This document shows positions 52,990-64,000 of a stretch of DNA of 64,000 bases, in pieces. The position numbers were made by a program, and so were the translations under genes. The DNA lies in the NCBI GenBank assembly GCA_028554755.1, contig JAPTOF010000020.1, positions 5,461,001 to 5,525,000 of the forward strand, read 5' to 3'. Each line of letters begins with the position of its first letter. Positions within the stretch are counted from its first letter, which is position 1. The notes beneath the pieces are model-generated. The model did not search any database, was not told the origin of the DNA, and saw only the letters and a program-made list of their open reading frames with translations. Source of the stretch: Cordia subcordata. Lineage: Eukaryota; Streptophyta; Magnoliopsida; Boraginales; Cordiaceae.

Positions 52990-53675
52990 AGTTTTGAACT
53001 AGGACTGTTGATTAGTTAGTACATTTGTTCATTTTGAACCAATAGTATATTGGTTTTGAACATATAAAATAATAGTTTTGAATTAGAACTGTTAACTGAT
53101 CAAATAGCATATTTATTCATTTTGAACTAATAATGTATTGGTTTTGAACATATAACACAATAGTTTTGAATTAAGATTGTTGATCAGATAGCACACTTAT
53201 TCATTTTGAACTAATAATGTATTGGTTTTGAATATATAGAACAATAGTTTTGAACTAGAACGGTTAATTGATGAATAGCACACTTATTCATTTTGACCCA
53301 ATAGTGTTTTGGTTTTAAACATATAGAATAATAGTTTTGAGCTACGACTGTTAATTGATCAAATAGCACACATATTCATTTTGAGCCAATAATATATTGG
53401 TTTTGAACATATAGAACAATAGTTTTGAACTATGATTGTTGATCAGAATGCACACTTATTTTTTTTGAACCGTATTAGTCTTGAACATATAGAATAATAG
53501 TTTTGAACTAGGGCTATTAATTGATCAGATAGCACACTTATTTATTTTTAAATAGTATAATTGTTTTGCACATAAAGAATAATGTTTTTGAACTAGGACG
53601 GTTAATTGATCAGATAGCATACTTATTCATTTTGAACTAATAGTGTATTGGTTTGAACATATAGAATAATAGTTT
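52990..53675. repeat. Minisatellite, ~8 degenerate units of 84-88 bp
   Basis: Each unit contains ATTCATTTTGAACTAATA, TATTGGTTTTGAACATATA, AATAGTTTTGAACTA and a phrase like GTTGATCAGATAGCACACTT. The ATTCAT landmark falls at 53115, 53199, 53286 and 53374, spacings of 84, 87 and 88. Units differ by substitutions and small indels. Non-coding. Confidence 0.9.
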
Positions 53676-53764
53676 TAAACACACACCAAATCCCCTCACG
53701 TGTCTTTATTCAGGGACCTACATAAAATTTATGATATTATAATTTTTATTTTGTGAACTTACTT

Positions 53765-53955
53765 TTAAAATTTTGAATATGTAATATAAGAGTTCTGAAC
53801 ATATAATATAAAAATTTTAAACATAGAGTGTAATCTATGAGTATGTAAATAAGAGTTTTGAACATGTAATATAAGAGATTTGAACCTATAATATAAAAAA
53901 ATTTTACCCTATAATATAAAAATTGTAAACCTATAATATAAAAATTTTGAATACA
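53765..53955. repeat. Short tandem repeat of TTTTGAACCTATAATATAAA type
   Basis: About eight imperfect copies of a 20-26 bp unit mixing TTTTGAACATATAATATA with poly-A. It adjoins the 84-88 bp minisatellite and shares its TTTTGAACATAT core, so one repeat probably grew from the other. Confidence 0.7.
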
Positions 53956-54223
53956 TGTATTGTTACACGTACTGTTCACACACAGTGTAGGTAAAGTATG
54001 GTGTACAATATAAGTTCACGCACAATTTAGTGTACAGTGCTCAAGTGGAGCACTATGCATACGGTACACAGTGTATGTATTATGCTTATACGCCTTATAA
54101 GAAAGTATAAATAAATAAGTAAATAAGTATTTGAATAATATGTACTTATTAATTATTTAAATGTTTGATAAATAAATGCTTATAAGCAAAGATAGAACTG
54201 CAAGGTCTTAGAGGCGCAAATTA

Positions 54224-55111
54224 TACTATGGTCTTTCATATGGTGTTCCTACGGAGCATCATGCTCCCTCTCATATTAAAAAAAAGCTCAGCATCAACGT
54301 GCATGACTCTCTCTCTTTCTCCTCTCCCCATCTCTCTCTTCGTTTTTCTCTCTCCTCACTTCTCTCTTCTTCTCTTCTTTACTTTACCGGTGACATCATT
54401 GATCATCTCACACCAGATAAAAATCACCAATTTGCTTTTTTTGCTAATCATAATGATGTGCATCATGTCCAAAAACCTCCTAAGTGTTGATCCTCTATTA
54501 AAGCTCACATTGTTTACTTCCTCATGTTGAAGAAGTCAATCTCTTTTTCTCCTCATCGTGATTCTAACCATACCTCCCACGGATGTTTGGACGCTTCAAA
54601 CTTAATCCATCTTAAAGCCCACCTTACCTTTAAGTATGCATACATGTAGGGCGAGCAAATAGTTATGAGATAATGAACAAATATTTTATGTATATATAAA
54701 AGTTAGTGAATAGGTAGTTGTAGGGTAGTGAAAAACATTTGATGTATTTGTGTATGTCTATATGTGTAAGACGATGATGGACAAATATATGTGAAATAGT
54801 GAATAAATATATATGAACTAGTAAACAAATAAACGTATCTATATTTGTGTGTCTGTGTGTGAAAGCAGTGAACAATTAGTTATGACATAATGAACAAATA
54901 GTTTATGCATATATGAAAGTTAGTGAACAAATAGTTATGGAGTAATGAAGAAATAGTTAGTGAACAAATAGTCAGTAAACAATAGTTGTGGGGTGATGAA
55001 CAAATATATATGGGGTAAGCATAATAATTTTTTTTGTTTTACTGATCGTGAATAGTAGCAAGTAATGTTCCTGCACAGAAGGAGTATAGTGCTCCTGAAG
55101 GACCATGATAT
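54224..55111. mobile_element. Candidate non-autonomous TIR element with internal tandem repeats
   Basis: The left end TACTATGGTCTTTCATATGG resembles the reverse complement of the right end (TATCATGGTCCTTCAGGAGC); both then carry a CTCC...TCT motif. The interior has a CT-rich tract (54300-54380) and, at 54655-55010, a degenerate array built on AGTGAACAAATAGTTATG. No transposase and no clear target duplication. Confidence 0.45.
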
Positions 55112-55173
55112 AAGGTCCATCTCAAAAGCAAACCCTGTCCTTTAAAAAAAAAATAATATAGATTTTGTTATTA

Positions 55174-55938
55174 GGTTACGTTTGGTATAGTAGAATAGAA
55201 TGACCATTCCAACTTTTGATTCCTTTCTTTTGTTTAATAGCATAAATTCAAGTTGGAATGTCCATTCTCATAAAATATGACTTTTCCAAGAAAAAGATAA
55301 AAAAATCCATTCCTTAGTCAAACCAAAAAAATGAGTATTCCAACTTAAGTGAAAATCAATTAAAAATAAAATAAAATTACAAAAATAATTTATTTCCCAT
55401 TCTCAATCATCATTTGAAAATAAAAAATTTTAAAAATCTAAAAATTGATAAAAATTAAAATACACGTGTCTCTTTCATTTTTGATGTTTTCTATTTATAA
55501 AACATGTCTTCTTTTATTGCATGGTTAATCTTTTGTCTCTCAATTATGTTAAAAAATTAAATAATTTGAAATATGATGTTAAAATTAAAAAATAATAGAA
55601 TAAGTAATACTATAATTTATCACTGATCAAAAGACTGGCAAAAGTATTTTAATTTATATTACTATTGTACAAAATTAATTATCATGCATAAACTTAAACT
55701 TTTATCAAATCAAATATAAATGTATTTTGGTTAATAGAGTTGATTTTCATTACACTCTAACTTGTTAAAATAATCTTATCAAACATAACGAATACAATGA
55801 GCATTCCATTATAACTTTTTATGGTTTTAACCAAACACAAGAAAAAAGAAAAGGATTCTGTGAGTATTTTGCCTTGAATTCTATTGTGCCTTAAATAACT
55901 ATTCTTTTCTAAACCATTCCATCATACCAAACGAACCA
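55174..55938. mobile_element. Non-autonomous TIR element, ~765 bp (possibly PIF/Harbinger- or hAT-like)
   Basis: Left GGTTACGTTTGGTATAGTAG and right (reverse complement) GGTTCGTTTGGTATGATGGA are similar inverted ends, each followed by AGAAT-type motifs. The left flank is TTA and the right flank ATA. The interior repeats CATTCC motifs and is AT-rich with no coding capacity. Confidence 0.6.
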
Positions 55939-56881
55939 TAATTTGCTTTTCAATTAGAAACCAACTCGTATGAAATGCATAACCTCGTGATGAGAGTGTG
56001 CCCCTTTATAACAAGGGTGCACCCTCTTATGATCATGACAAATATATTATTATTACTTTTTTATTTTTATTCAAAGAAATTAAAAAATAAATACTGAACA
56101 AAAAAATACTAAAATTTAATTTATCATGTCATGAAAAGCAAAAAAATAAAAAATAAGTAAAAAAAAATAAAAAAAGGGAGAAAGGAGAAGAAAATAAAAT
56201 AAAATAATGTAATAAATGATTACTTGGTCACCTACAAAAAAAAGAGATGCTGTTGAGAAATAATAACTATAGTTATCTATTTATGTTTCTTGTATGAATT
56301 AAGTTATGATTATTATATTTTTTTATATATCTTTTTGTCATTGTCCATAAGTGTTAGTTGAAACAATTAGAAAACATATTTTATTAATTGACATATTTTA
56401 TATATTTTTCTGTCATTGACATATTTTATATATTAAGTGTGAGTTGAAGGGCAAAAAAATTTCTATTTATGACCAAACCTAAGTACTTATAAATTAAAAA
56501 AAAAAAAATAGTATGCATGACTTCTAATTTACTTATAAACACCTAAGAGTAGCTTATAAACCTCTGAATCAAATATGTCAATCTTTTCTTCTCTTTTTCC
56601 TCCCCGGCGGGATACACTCTAAGCGTACCATAGTATTATTGTACCTGATACATAAGTGTTTAATTATAGTTGTTTTGGTTTAAAATAATTAGCTTCTATT
56701 ATTACTATTCTACCATACTCAAGTTTTTGATTTAAATCTAAAACTATTGTCTTTAGTGTGAAAAGCTCAAATTTATTAATCTAACATATCAATTTCAACT
56801 ATCATTTAAATTCAAATCACTCATTTATCACATCTCTTTAAAATATTATATATTATGCATATAATTTTGGTGCTCTTGAAT
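55939..56881. other. Intergenic, AT-rich, no gene seen
   Basis: Poly-A runs and short inverted motifs (for example CTTATAA near 56480-56550). Nothing recognisable as a gene. Confidence 0.5.
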
Positions 56882-57794
56882 GCAATGTTTTAAAAATTAG
56901 ATCAGTTTGTGAACCGGTCACCTTACTGATTCTTGGGTCAAATGGTCCAATCGGTTGAACCAGTGGTCGAAGTGGGCTGACGTCTGCATGGCGTCAATTT
57001 TATATCTTGGCCTTATATGTATCCAATAAAGAGTAAAAGCTAAAAGAAGAACATGATTTATATATATAATGTGCATAAGCATTTTTAAGAAAGACCTAAA
57101 TACATGACAATGTATAGAAAACTTGATGACCCCTTTTATCAATTTTTGAAAAGTTTCAATAAAGCTCAAAACTTGAATGAATAAAAGCTTAAGTCATGTA
57201 TATAAAACAAAAACTTCAAAAAAGCACAAAACTTGAAGAAAATCATAAAATTGAATTAATGCACTAAGGCTAACAAACTCTATCGTGGAAAGCTTCGAAG
57301 CATGGCAATAGTTTGTAAACAAAATCCTGTAAACCTTTTTGTGAAAAAATTGATTTTATCATAGAACTTGGAAGAAAATAATAAAAATTAACTCACATAA
57401 AGAGAACTCAAACTCGAAAGAAAAAGAAGAGTTTGGCTTGTCGCTATGGTGATTGCAGCGTCCTAGCTACGTGCAATTTTTTTATTTTCTACTTTTCTTT
57501 TATTTTTTAACTCTCCTTTATGTCGTTTTGGATTGTATCAATCAATAAAGTGAAGCCCAACAAATAAAAATAACATGCAACCCATCATTAATTCATTAAA
57601 CAACAATGGGCCAATGGCCAAACTCCAAATTTTAGCTAAAAATCTGGGTTCGACTGGTTTTACTTGGTCTGGTTCGATTCGCCGAGTTGTCCTTTTGCAA
57701 GTTTCTTTTTTTTTCCGGCTTTTAGATGTCACTCGACCCGCTTGCTTTGTCGATTCCTTGTTCGACCAGTCCAGTTTGATTTTCAAAACATTGC
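56882..57794. mobile_element. Non-autonomous TIR element, ~913 bp
   Basis: Left GCAATGTTTTAAAAATTAGA and right (reverse complement) GCAATGTTTTGAAAATCAAA form inverted ends. Both are followed by GG-rich GAACCGGTC/GGTCGAAC-type sequence. TTGAA borders each side (TTGAA then T on the left, TTGAAC on the right), a possible target duplication. The GCAATGTTTTGAAAACCGG kind of end recurs in many plant genomes. No coding capacity. Confidence 0.65.
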
Positions 57795-59010
57795 TTGAAC
57801 ATACTATTGCTTTTTTTTTTCCCTTCAGAGATTATGTCTAAGATATTATAACAAAACTAATCTTTACATAGAAACTCCTCACATATATTCCCCAAAAATT
57901 CTTTTACTATAAGTGGTTGAGGAGGTTTTTCAAGATAAATAAACTCCAAGTGACAAGCGTAATGTACTATTGCTTTAGTATGTCATATACCTAGCGTTCA
58001 AAAATCCAACAAATTATAGGCCGCGAGAAGTAAATGTACACAATTTTACATTTACTCCAAGAAAAAAAAAAAGATTAGAATAAAAAATAATGATAAATTA
58101 TAAGTAAATAAAATATCTTATTTTAGCCAAAAAAAAAAGAGAGAGAAAAAATTCTCCAACACGCTCAAAAATCTGGTGCATCGAAAAGGCTGCCCTGCAA
58201 AAGCAAACGCATCTCGAATGCGGCTGACGAATCACAACTCTCTGCATCAAAACTTCGTCAGCACGTATCACTCACACTAAAACACACTCAGAAACACACA
58301 CACACACATTACGTTTACGTACTTCACACACACACACAACTCACGGACTTCAAATACTGGTAGGGTTTCAAACCCTAGCTAAGCATACGAATCAGAATAT
58401 GGAAATGTTTTTGTTCTTTACTGTGAGTGATTGATTCTTTAGTGTAATAATGATGCTGATTTGAGTGTATTGTGCTTCGGATCTCTAAGATCTGAGAGTA
58501 GTTTGATTAATAGCGTGATCTCAATTGTGATTTAGTTTCTTCTTTTGGTTCATTTCTGTGAATCTTTGTAGTGATATTTTTAGTAAATTTTTGTGCTGAT
58601 AATGCAGGTTGATCTGAGGGCTTTTTTGCTGGATTTTGATCAGTTGATTTGGTAGAAAATTAAATATACTTGAGAATTCGCCTTCTTGAGAGACGCATTT
58701 CTGGAAGCTATTCGAGTTTCGTAATTGAGGCAGTGATGAGAGTTTACTGACGGTATTGAGGATCTTAATTGGTTATTTCCGTAGCTAATCGTGGTGGTTT
58801 TGTAGTAAAATTGGTGTTAATTATGTGATTCGTTGTATTTAATGGTTTAGTCTTTAAATGAAGCTATAAATTGGGGCTTGTTCAATGCCAATTGGAATAA
58901 TCTGGATTGGTTGCTTAAGGAAGAGACTATATCTGATGATTGATTTGAGTTCTCGGAGTGGTTGGAGTTTTTAAATGCGTATTTGTTGAAAGGGGTCAAA
59001 GGAATTGGAT
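57795..59010 (+). other. Promoter and 5' leader of the QUA2-like gene
   Basis: (CA)n tracts at about 58296-58306 and 58331-58341 lie in the probable leader. An acceptor (AATGCAG) at about 58607 suggests a leader intron upstream, then ~400 nt of leader exon before the ATG at 59011. Several short upstream ATGs lie in that leader, so translation may be modulated by uORFs; this is inference. Confidence 0.45.
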
Positions 59011-62000
59011 ATGAGAAGCTTTTGGTTTAATAAACTATCCATAGTTTTCGGTCCTAGACCGCCGCTCAACTGGTTATTATTGTGTCTGGTTAGTTTCTTT
59101 GTGTTGATTGCTTTGTTGGGATCGTCTTCTTCTATTGCATTTAATTCTGTGACTTCTTCTGCAAAAGAAGAACTCTTTTCGAGTTATAGGAAGCTAAAGG
59201 AGCAAGCAGCGAGTGATTATTTGGAGTTGAAGAGTTTATCATTTAGTGCTAATCGTCTAAAAGACATTGGTCTTTGTGGAAAGGATAGAGAGCATTATGT
59301 GCCTTGCTATAATGTATCTGCAAATTTGCTAGCCGGGTATAAGGATGGGGAGGAGTTTGATCGACATTGTGAAGTATCACGAGACCTGCAACATTGTTTG
59401 GTGCGTCCACCTAAGGACTATAAGATTCACTTGAGTTGGCCAGCTGGTAAAGATATCATATGGAATGCAAATGTAAAGTTAACAAAAGAGCAGTTCCTTT
59501 CGTCTGGAAGCATGACGAAAAGGTATGCTCCCTCATCGAAGTTAATCATGTCGGCCTCTATGAACAAAGTTCAATTCGTAGTTAATTGATTATGACTCAA
59601 AGGCTAAGGTTCATTCTTCGAGGCAATGGCTGCAGACTGTATGCTATGTTTTCCTCATATCTGTTGTTTCTTATTTTGTAGGCTGATGTTACTTGAAGAG
59701 AATCAAATTTCTTTTCACTCTGATGAGGGAATGATTATAGATGGTGTCAAAGATTACTCTCACCTGATCGCTGAGGGGTTAGGGCTCGGAAGTGATACAG
59801 AATTTCTTCAGGCTGGTGTAAGTATTTCGCATGATTCATAGATTTGTTTTCATTTATTTGTGATGGTTTCCCATATTCCTAAGAGATAATAACACATTAT
59901 CTTGTATATCCTGCGCATATGTGTATATGTCTTACGTTGTCTTTAGAGGAAATGTACATTAGAACAGCTGAACTATGTTTTACCTATTTGTGAGTGGAAC
60001 CTTCATATATGGAGTTTGTTTTCTGCTTAAGATCTTTCTCTTGCTGCATTACAGGTGCGTAATGTTCTAGATGTTGGCTGTGGGTTTGGTAGCTTCAGTG
60101 CGCATTTGCTTTCACTTGAGGTGATGGCTGTTTGTGTGGCAGCTTATGAGTTAACTGGTAGCCAAGTTCAATTAGCCCTGGAGAGAGGTCTTCCAGCTGT
60201 AATTGGAAATTTCATTTCAAAACAGCTTCCATTTCCATCACTGTCATATGATATGATTCACTGTGCTCAATGTGGTATTGCCTGGGATGATAAAGGTACT
60301 ACTATAGTTGTCTCTTAGGGATAATTGTTTTTCCGTTGCTGGACTTAATCATCATAATTTTTCATGTATGCATCCCGTTGCCTGTGCTAGTGCACAATGT
60401 AGTTTGTTGTTTATTAGAGTAATTCATTTTGAATTTTTACATTAAAAATGTAGTCATGTATGTAGCTGCTATACAAAATCAATAATACCACAGAGTGGAA
60501 ACACTATTCTTCTTTACAATAATTCTGAGCCCCTTTTTTAGCTCATTGTCCTTTCTCGGCTGGTTTCCTCCATCATCTAAGTAATGTCTACTTCAAGATC
60601 TGAAGTAATTCCTTTTGCTTTTACTGAGGTGCATAATATCTCACTGCTGGATCTGCTTGACTTTATTGCTACTTTTCTCATGCCAAGGTAATTGGAGAAT
60701 TTAATAAGCCTCTTAATCACAATTTAAGTTTGATACAGTATATTCAGATTATACCAATTAGTTCACTAAAATTATTACTACTAGGTATCATCGTGCATAT
60801 GGAGGCATTACTTTATGCATAACCATCTTAGAATAAGTTATCTCAGCATCACAATAGAAGTTCCAAAATTTTGGTGAGAATTCCTGCATTTACCCTTATC
60901 TTGACATTCCATTACTAGAATTTTCTATAAATGAGCTATATCATGGATGATGTGGTGGATTGTGAGAACTGCTTAGTCAGATTAATGCTGTTGGCAGGAG
61001 GGGGTGGAGGGGTGAGAGAAAGTCATCTGGCATCTTGATTGACTTGCTGTCTTTTTAAATCTTATGACTACATGGTAAGGCAGGTTTTTCTCATGCCTTA
61101 TTCATGAATTGCCCTATGGTTTTAATATGAAATAAACCAGTGAGTTGTTGTGGGATCCAAAAGCATGAGAAAAGAATAGGGCTTGCCGAATATGGTGTTG
61201 TTTGGTTCCTGTAAAGGTATCTTATTACTTTTTCTAAGAGAATTTCGTGAAACCAGCCTTTGCTCAATTGTTCATCTCGTTTCATTTCCAAGTGGAATTC
61301 TAAAGTTCTCTTAGGAAATTGAACATGGATAGTTAATAATGACACACAAAATCCTGAATGGAATCAGATGATCAATGTGGTTTAACAAATGCATGACTGT
61401 CTTGTAAGAAATATGACAACAGAATCTTGCAGTGATAGGAAATGAATTTTGATTTGGAAGGTATATGTTCTATCATACTAATTAAGATGTCATGTATCAG
61501 ATGGGATTTTCCTTATCGAAGTTGATCGGGTACTAAAGCCAGGAGGTTATGTTGTTTTAACCTCACCAACAAGCAGGCAGCAAACAACTTCTACAAATGC
61601 AAAGAAGGGAAGCAATTCAATTCCAATCGAAGAATTTGCTCAGAAACTTTGTTGGAAACTTTTGGCTCAGCAAGAAGAGACTTACATCTGGCAGAAGACC
61701 ACTGATGCTCAATGCTATACGTCCAGGTAAGGTGCTTTTTTACATCTTCTCTGGCATGCTTTACATGTATGCTATGCAGCTGGATACATTGTTGTGTTAG
61801 AGTTCGCTGTTATCTCTTGTCATCATATTTGTGCATCTGCAACATATTTCCCTCATCATTACAGTTTAATGCATAGCTGATGCTATAAATCAATGCATGC
61901 GGGTCAGATAATGCTGTGCATCAATTTCTATGGGCATATGTGTGTGCTGGCATTTCTTTCCGTTGTCTTTTTTATTTTTTTTCAGAATCCTGTTTTATGC

Positions 62001-64000
62001 TTTGAGTTCCTACGCCTGGCAGGAAAGATGCCACGCCTCTTTGTGAAGGAGAGGATGTTCAATCATATTACAAGCCTCTCACACATTGTATAAGTGGCAC
62101 TACCAGCAAACGCTGGACTCCTGTTCACAACAGATCTTCTACTTCTTTGAATTCAAGGGAGCTTGAGGTTCATGGTAAGTATTTTAGCTTGATACTGTTG
62201 TCCCACAAAGTAGCTCGTCCTCATTTTCGATTTTCATATATAGTATTATAACTTTTTTCATGATACACGCTCACAATAAAGATCAGTATTGGAAGTTTAA
62301 AAATAACTGTCTTGGGCTTTAGTTCACAACCCAAATACTGTCTTGAGCTTCAGTCCAGGACCCAAATGATTAATCCCATTTATAGTCCCATTCACAACAG
62401 TCACGAACCACTCTCCCTATATAACCCTACCAATGGAGGACATCATGAGCACCGCCTGCGTTTTTTGGTTCATGTATTGACGTGTCTAGCTTTGCAGGAG
62501 TTCACCCCGATGACTTTTCAGAGGACTTGGAGTTTTGGAAGTCTGCTTTAAATAATTATTGGTCTTTACTTTCACCCTTGATTTTCTCTGACCATCCGAA
62601 GAGGCCGGGCGATGAAGATCCATCCCCTCCATACAACATGATACGGAATGTGATGGACATGCATGCCCATTATGGAGGTTTCAATGCAGCACTACTAGAA
62701 GCGGGGAAATCAGTATGGGTAATGAATGTTGTTCCCGTTGGGACTCGTAATATGCTTCCTCTTGTACTTGATAGAGGTTTTGTGGGTGTTCTGCATGACT
62801 GGTGAGATTCTCTTCTTGGCCTTTTAAACATTCGTGCCAAACTTTATGCAATTAGTTTAGTTTTGCAAATTCCATTTGTGAGTTCACCAGAGCTTGTTGC
62901 AGGATGGAACTCTCTTGGACACTATGTTGCGTTGCCAGTAAAAATATTCTGCATTTGGAGCACATTTAGTGCCTGTTTGGATTGGCTTTTTTCATTAAAA
63001 AGCACTTTTTTATTTCATTTTATTTTGAAAAAACCTCCTTTTACAATAAGTAATTGGATTGGCTTTCAAAGAAAGCTGGAACTCTTCAGAAGCTTGATAC
63101 TTCAGCTTATTGAAAAAGCACTTTTTTTAAAATTGTACCAAAAAACGTTTTCTTTAAAAGCCAATCCAAACAAGCCCTTAGATGATTTTGTGAAGGAAGA
63201 AATTATATTTATCATGTTCCACTTGCTATGCCTTAATAGAACTCTTTTGCAAAGACCTTAACAGAACTCTAATTTCACAAAATTATGTGCACTTGTTCAT
63301 ACAATAGAAATTGGTAATTTAGAGGAGAGTAGATTAGTATATGTACATATGAAAGTTTATTACTATTATATTCATGAAAGCATGAAAATGCTGCATATCT
63401 TCCTTCCAAGTTATCAAACTATAATTCAAATGTAAACCTATATCTTCTGCCTGTCACCTGGGGACTTCTGTACATGTCATCCTTCCATTTAAGTCTCTGA
63501 TGGAGGTTCTCTAAGCTTGAGAATTATTCAATATTGGTTTTTCGTTCATATTAATTGCCTGAACAAATTGGGTGCAGGTGCGAACCCTTCCCTACTTATC
63601 CACGAACATATGACATGCTTCACGCAAATGGGCTCCTCTCACACCTTATATTAAAGAAATGTAGCATTGTGGATTTACTTTTTGAGATGGATCGTATCCT
63701 TCGGCCCGAGGTAATTCTGATATCTACCTTCCCTTACCTGGTCTTTTGGGGTAATGGATTCATCTTAGGAAAGCATAAAAAGGTTTGAGTTTTCTTCCAT
63801 GAATTTGGTCTTTCTTTTCATACACCAGTTGGTTTGTATCTCACAATATTGCCCTTGTTTAGAACTTAACAAGCTTATTATCAATTTTGACATGTATGTA
63901 TCATCTTGCTTTCTTGGCAGGGATGGGTAATACTTTCAGATAAAGTGGGTCCCATACAGCAAGCGAGAATGCTTGCTACACAAATTCGTTGGGAAACTAG
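59011..64000 (+). CDS. QUA2-like (QUL) putative pectin methyltransferase, C-terminus beyond the window
   Basis: Eight coding exons in register: 59011-59522, 59682-59817, 60055-60295, 61501-61726, 62023-62174, 62498-62801, 63578-63710, 63921-64000+, about 594 residues so far. The start is the ATG at 59011 (MRSFWFNKLSIVFGPRPP); the family begins the same way. Type II membrane topology: short cytosolic tail, then a hydrophobic anchor at about 20-38. The luminal part has the PMT (DUF248) hallmarks: CGKDREHYVPCYNVS, the SAM-binding motif DVGCGFGSFSAHLLS (from residue 222), HCAQCGIAWDDK, NMIRNVMDMHAHYGGFNAAL, VWVMNVVPVGTRNMLPLVLD and FEMDRILRPEGWVILSD. QUA2/QUL proteins act in the Golgi and are linked to homogalacturonan methylation and cell adhesion. 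At most ~100 residues should be missing. An intron holds a MITE at 62967. Confidence 0.93.
62967..63181. mobile_element. MITE of the GTTTGGATTGGCTTTT family, best copy, in a QUL intron
   Basis: Left TTAGTGCCTGTTTGGATTGG and right (reverse complement) TAAGGGCTTGTTTGGATTGG share a long inverted end continuing into GCTTTT. About 215 bp, no coding capacity, located in the intron between coding exons 6 and 7. Related, poorer copies lie at 30146, 45985 and 46615. Confidence 0.8.

Noticed and set aside
52430..54060. Possible larger transposon bounded by TGCTCCA / TGGAGCA motifs
   Set aside because: The inverted motif is only about seven to eight bases and no target duplication is seen; mentioned only as an idea in the minisatellite finding.
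54228..54530. 100-codon frame with hydrophobic stretches
   Set aside because: The hydrophobic look comes from a CT-rich tract. No family features, and it lies in a candidate non-autonomous transposon.

Overview
This is nuclear DNA from a flowering plant, almost certainly a core eudicot. The genes have short exons with GT-AG introns, introns lie in 5' leaders, non-coding DNA is AT-rich, and there are many small plant-type transposons. I cannot name the species.

Layout: (1) 1-1105, minus: N-terminal part of a ZAT-type C2H2 zinc-finger repressor, running off the left edge. (2) 5384-7422, minus: ELM2/SANT chromatin protein of two coding exons. (3) 10865-12307, minus: UDP-glucose 6-dehydrogenase in one coding exon, with a probable 2.1 kb leader intron that carries a TIR element. 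(4) 15338-23280: a complete but decayed 7.9 kb Mutator-like element (MULE) with TIRs and an exact 10-bp target duplication. It holds a broken MuDR-type transposase gene and, convergent to it, a broken plant-mobile-domain (PMD) gene. Arrays of a short palindrome lie at both ends. (5) 24021-45714, minus: three tandem 13-exon GH1 beta-glucosidase loci. The first looks normal (511 aa). The second is intact but has changes around the acid/base motif (486 aa). The third is a clear pseudogene. Loci 2 and 3 come from a ~6 kb segmental duplication. (6) 49398-50306, plus: KTI12/DRL1 (Elongator-associated). (7) 52990-57794: minisatellite and several non-autonomous transposons. (8) 59011-64000, plus: QUA2-like pectin methyltransferase, running off the right edge.

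From memory of Arabidopsis, the order zinc finger - ELM2 - UGD - BGLU matches the AT1G26590-AT1G26560 block, and ELM2 - DRL1 - QUL matches AT1G13880-AT1G13860. This window would then keep in one piece an order that Arabidopsis splits between two duplicated segments. UGD and the QUA2-like protein both serve cell-wall polysaccharide synthesis; otherwise the neighbours are not functionally linked.

The least ordinary parts are the MULE with a PMD gene in the mudrB position and palindrome arrays at its ends, and the beta-glucosidase array. There, duplicate copies preserve empty insertion sites and show a gene dying next to a sister with an altered active-site motif.
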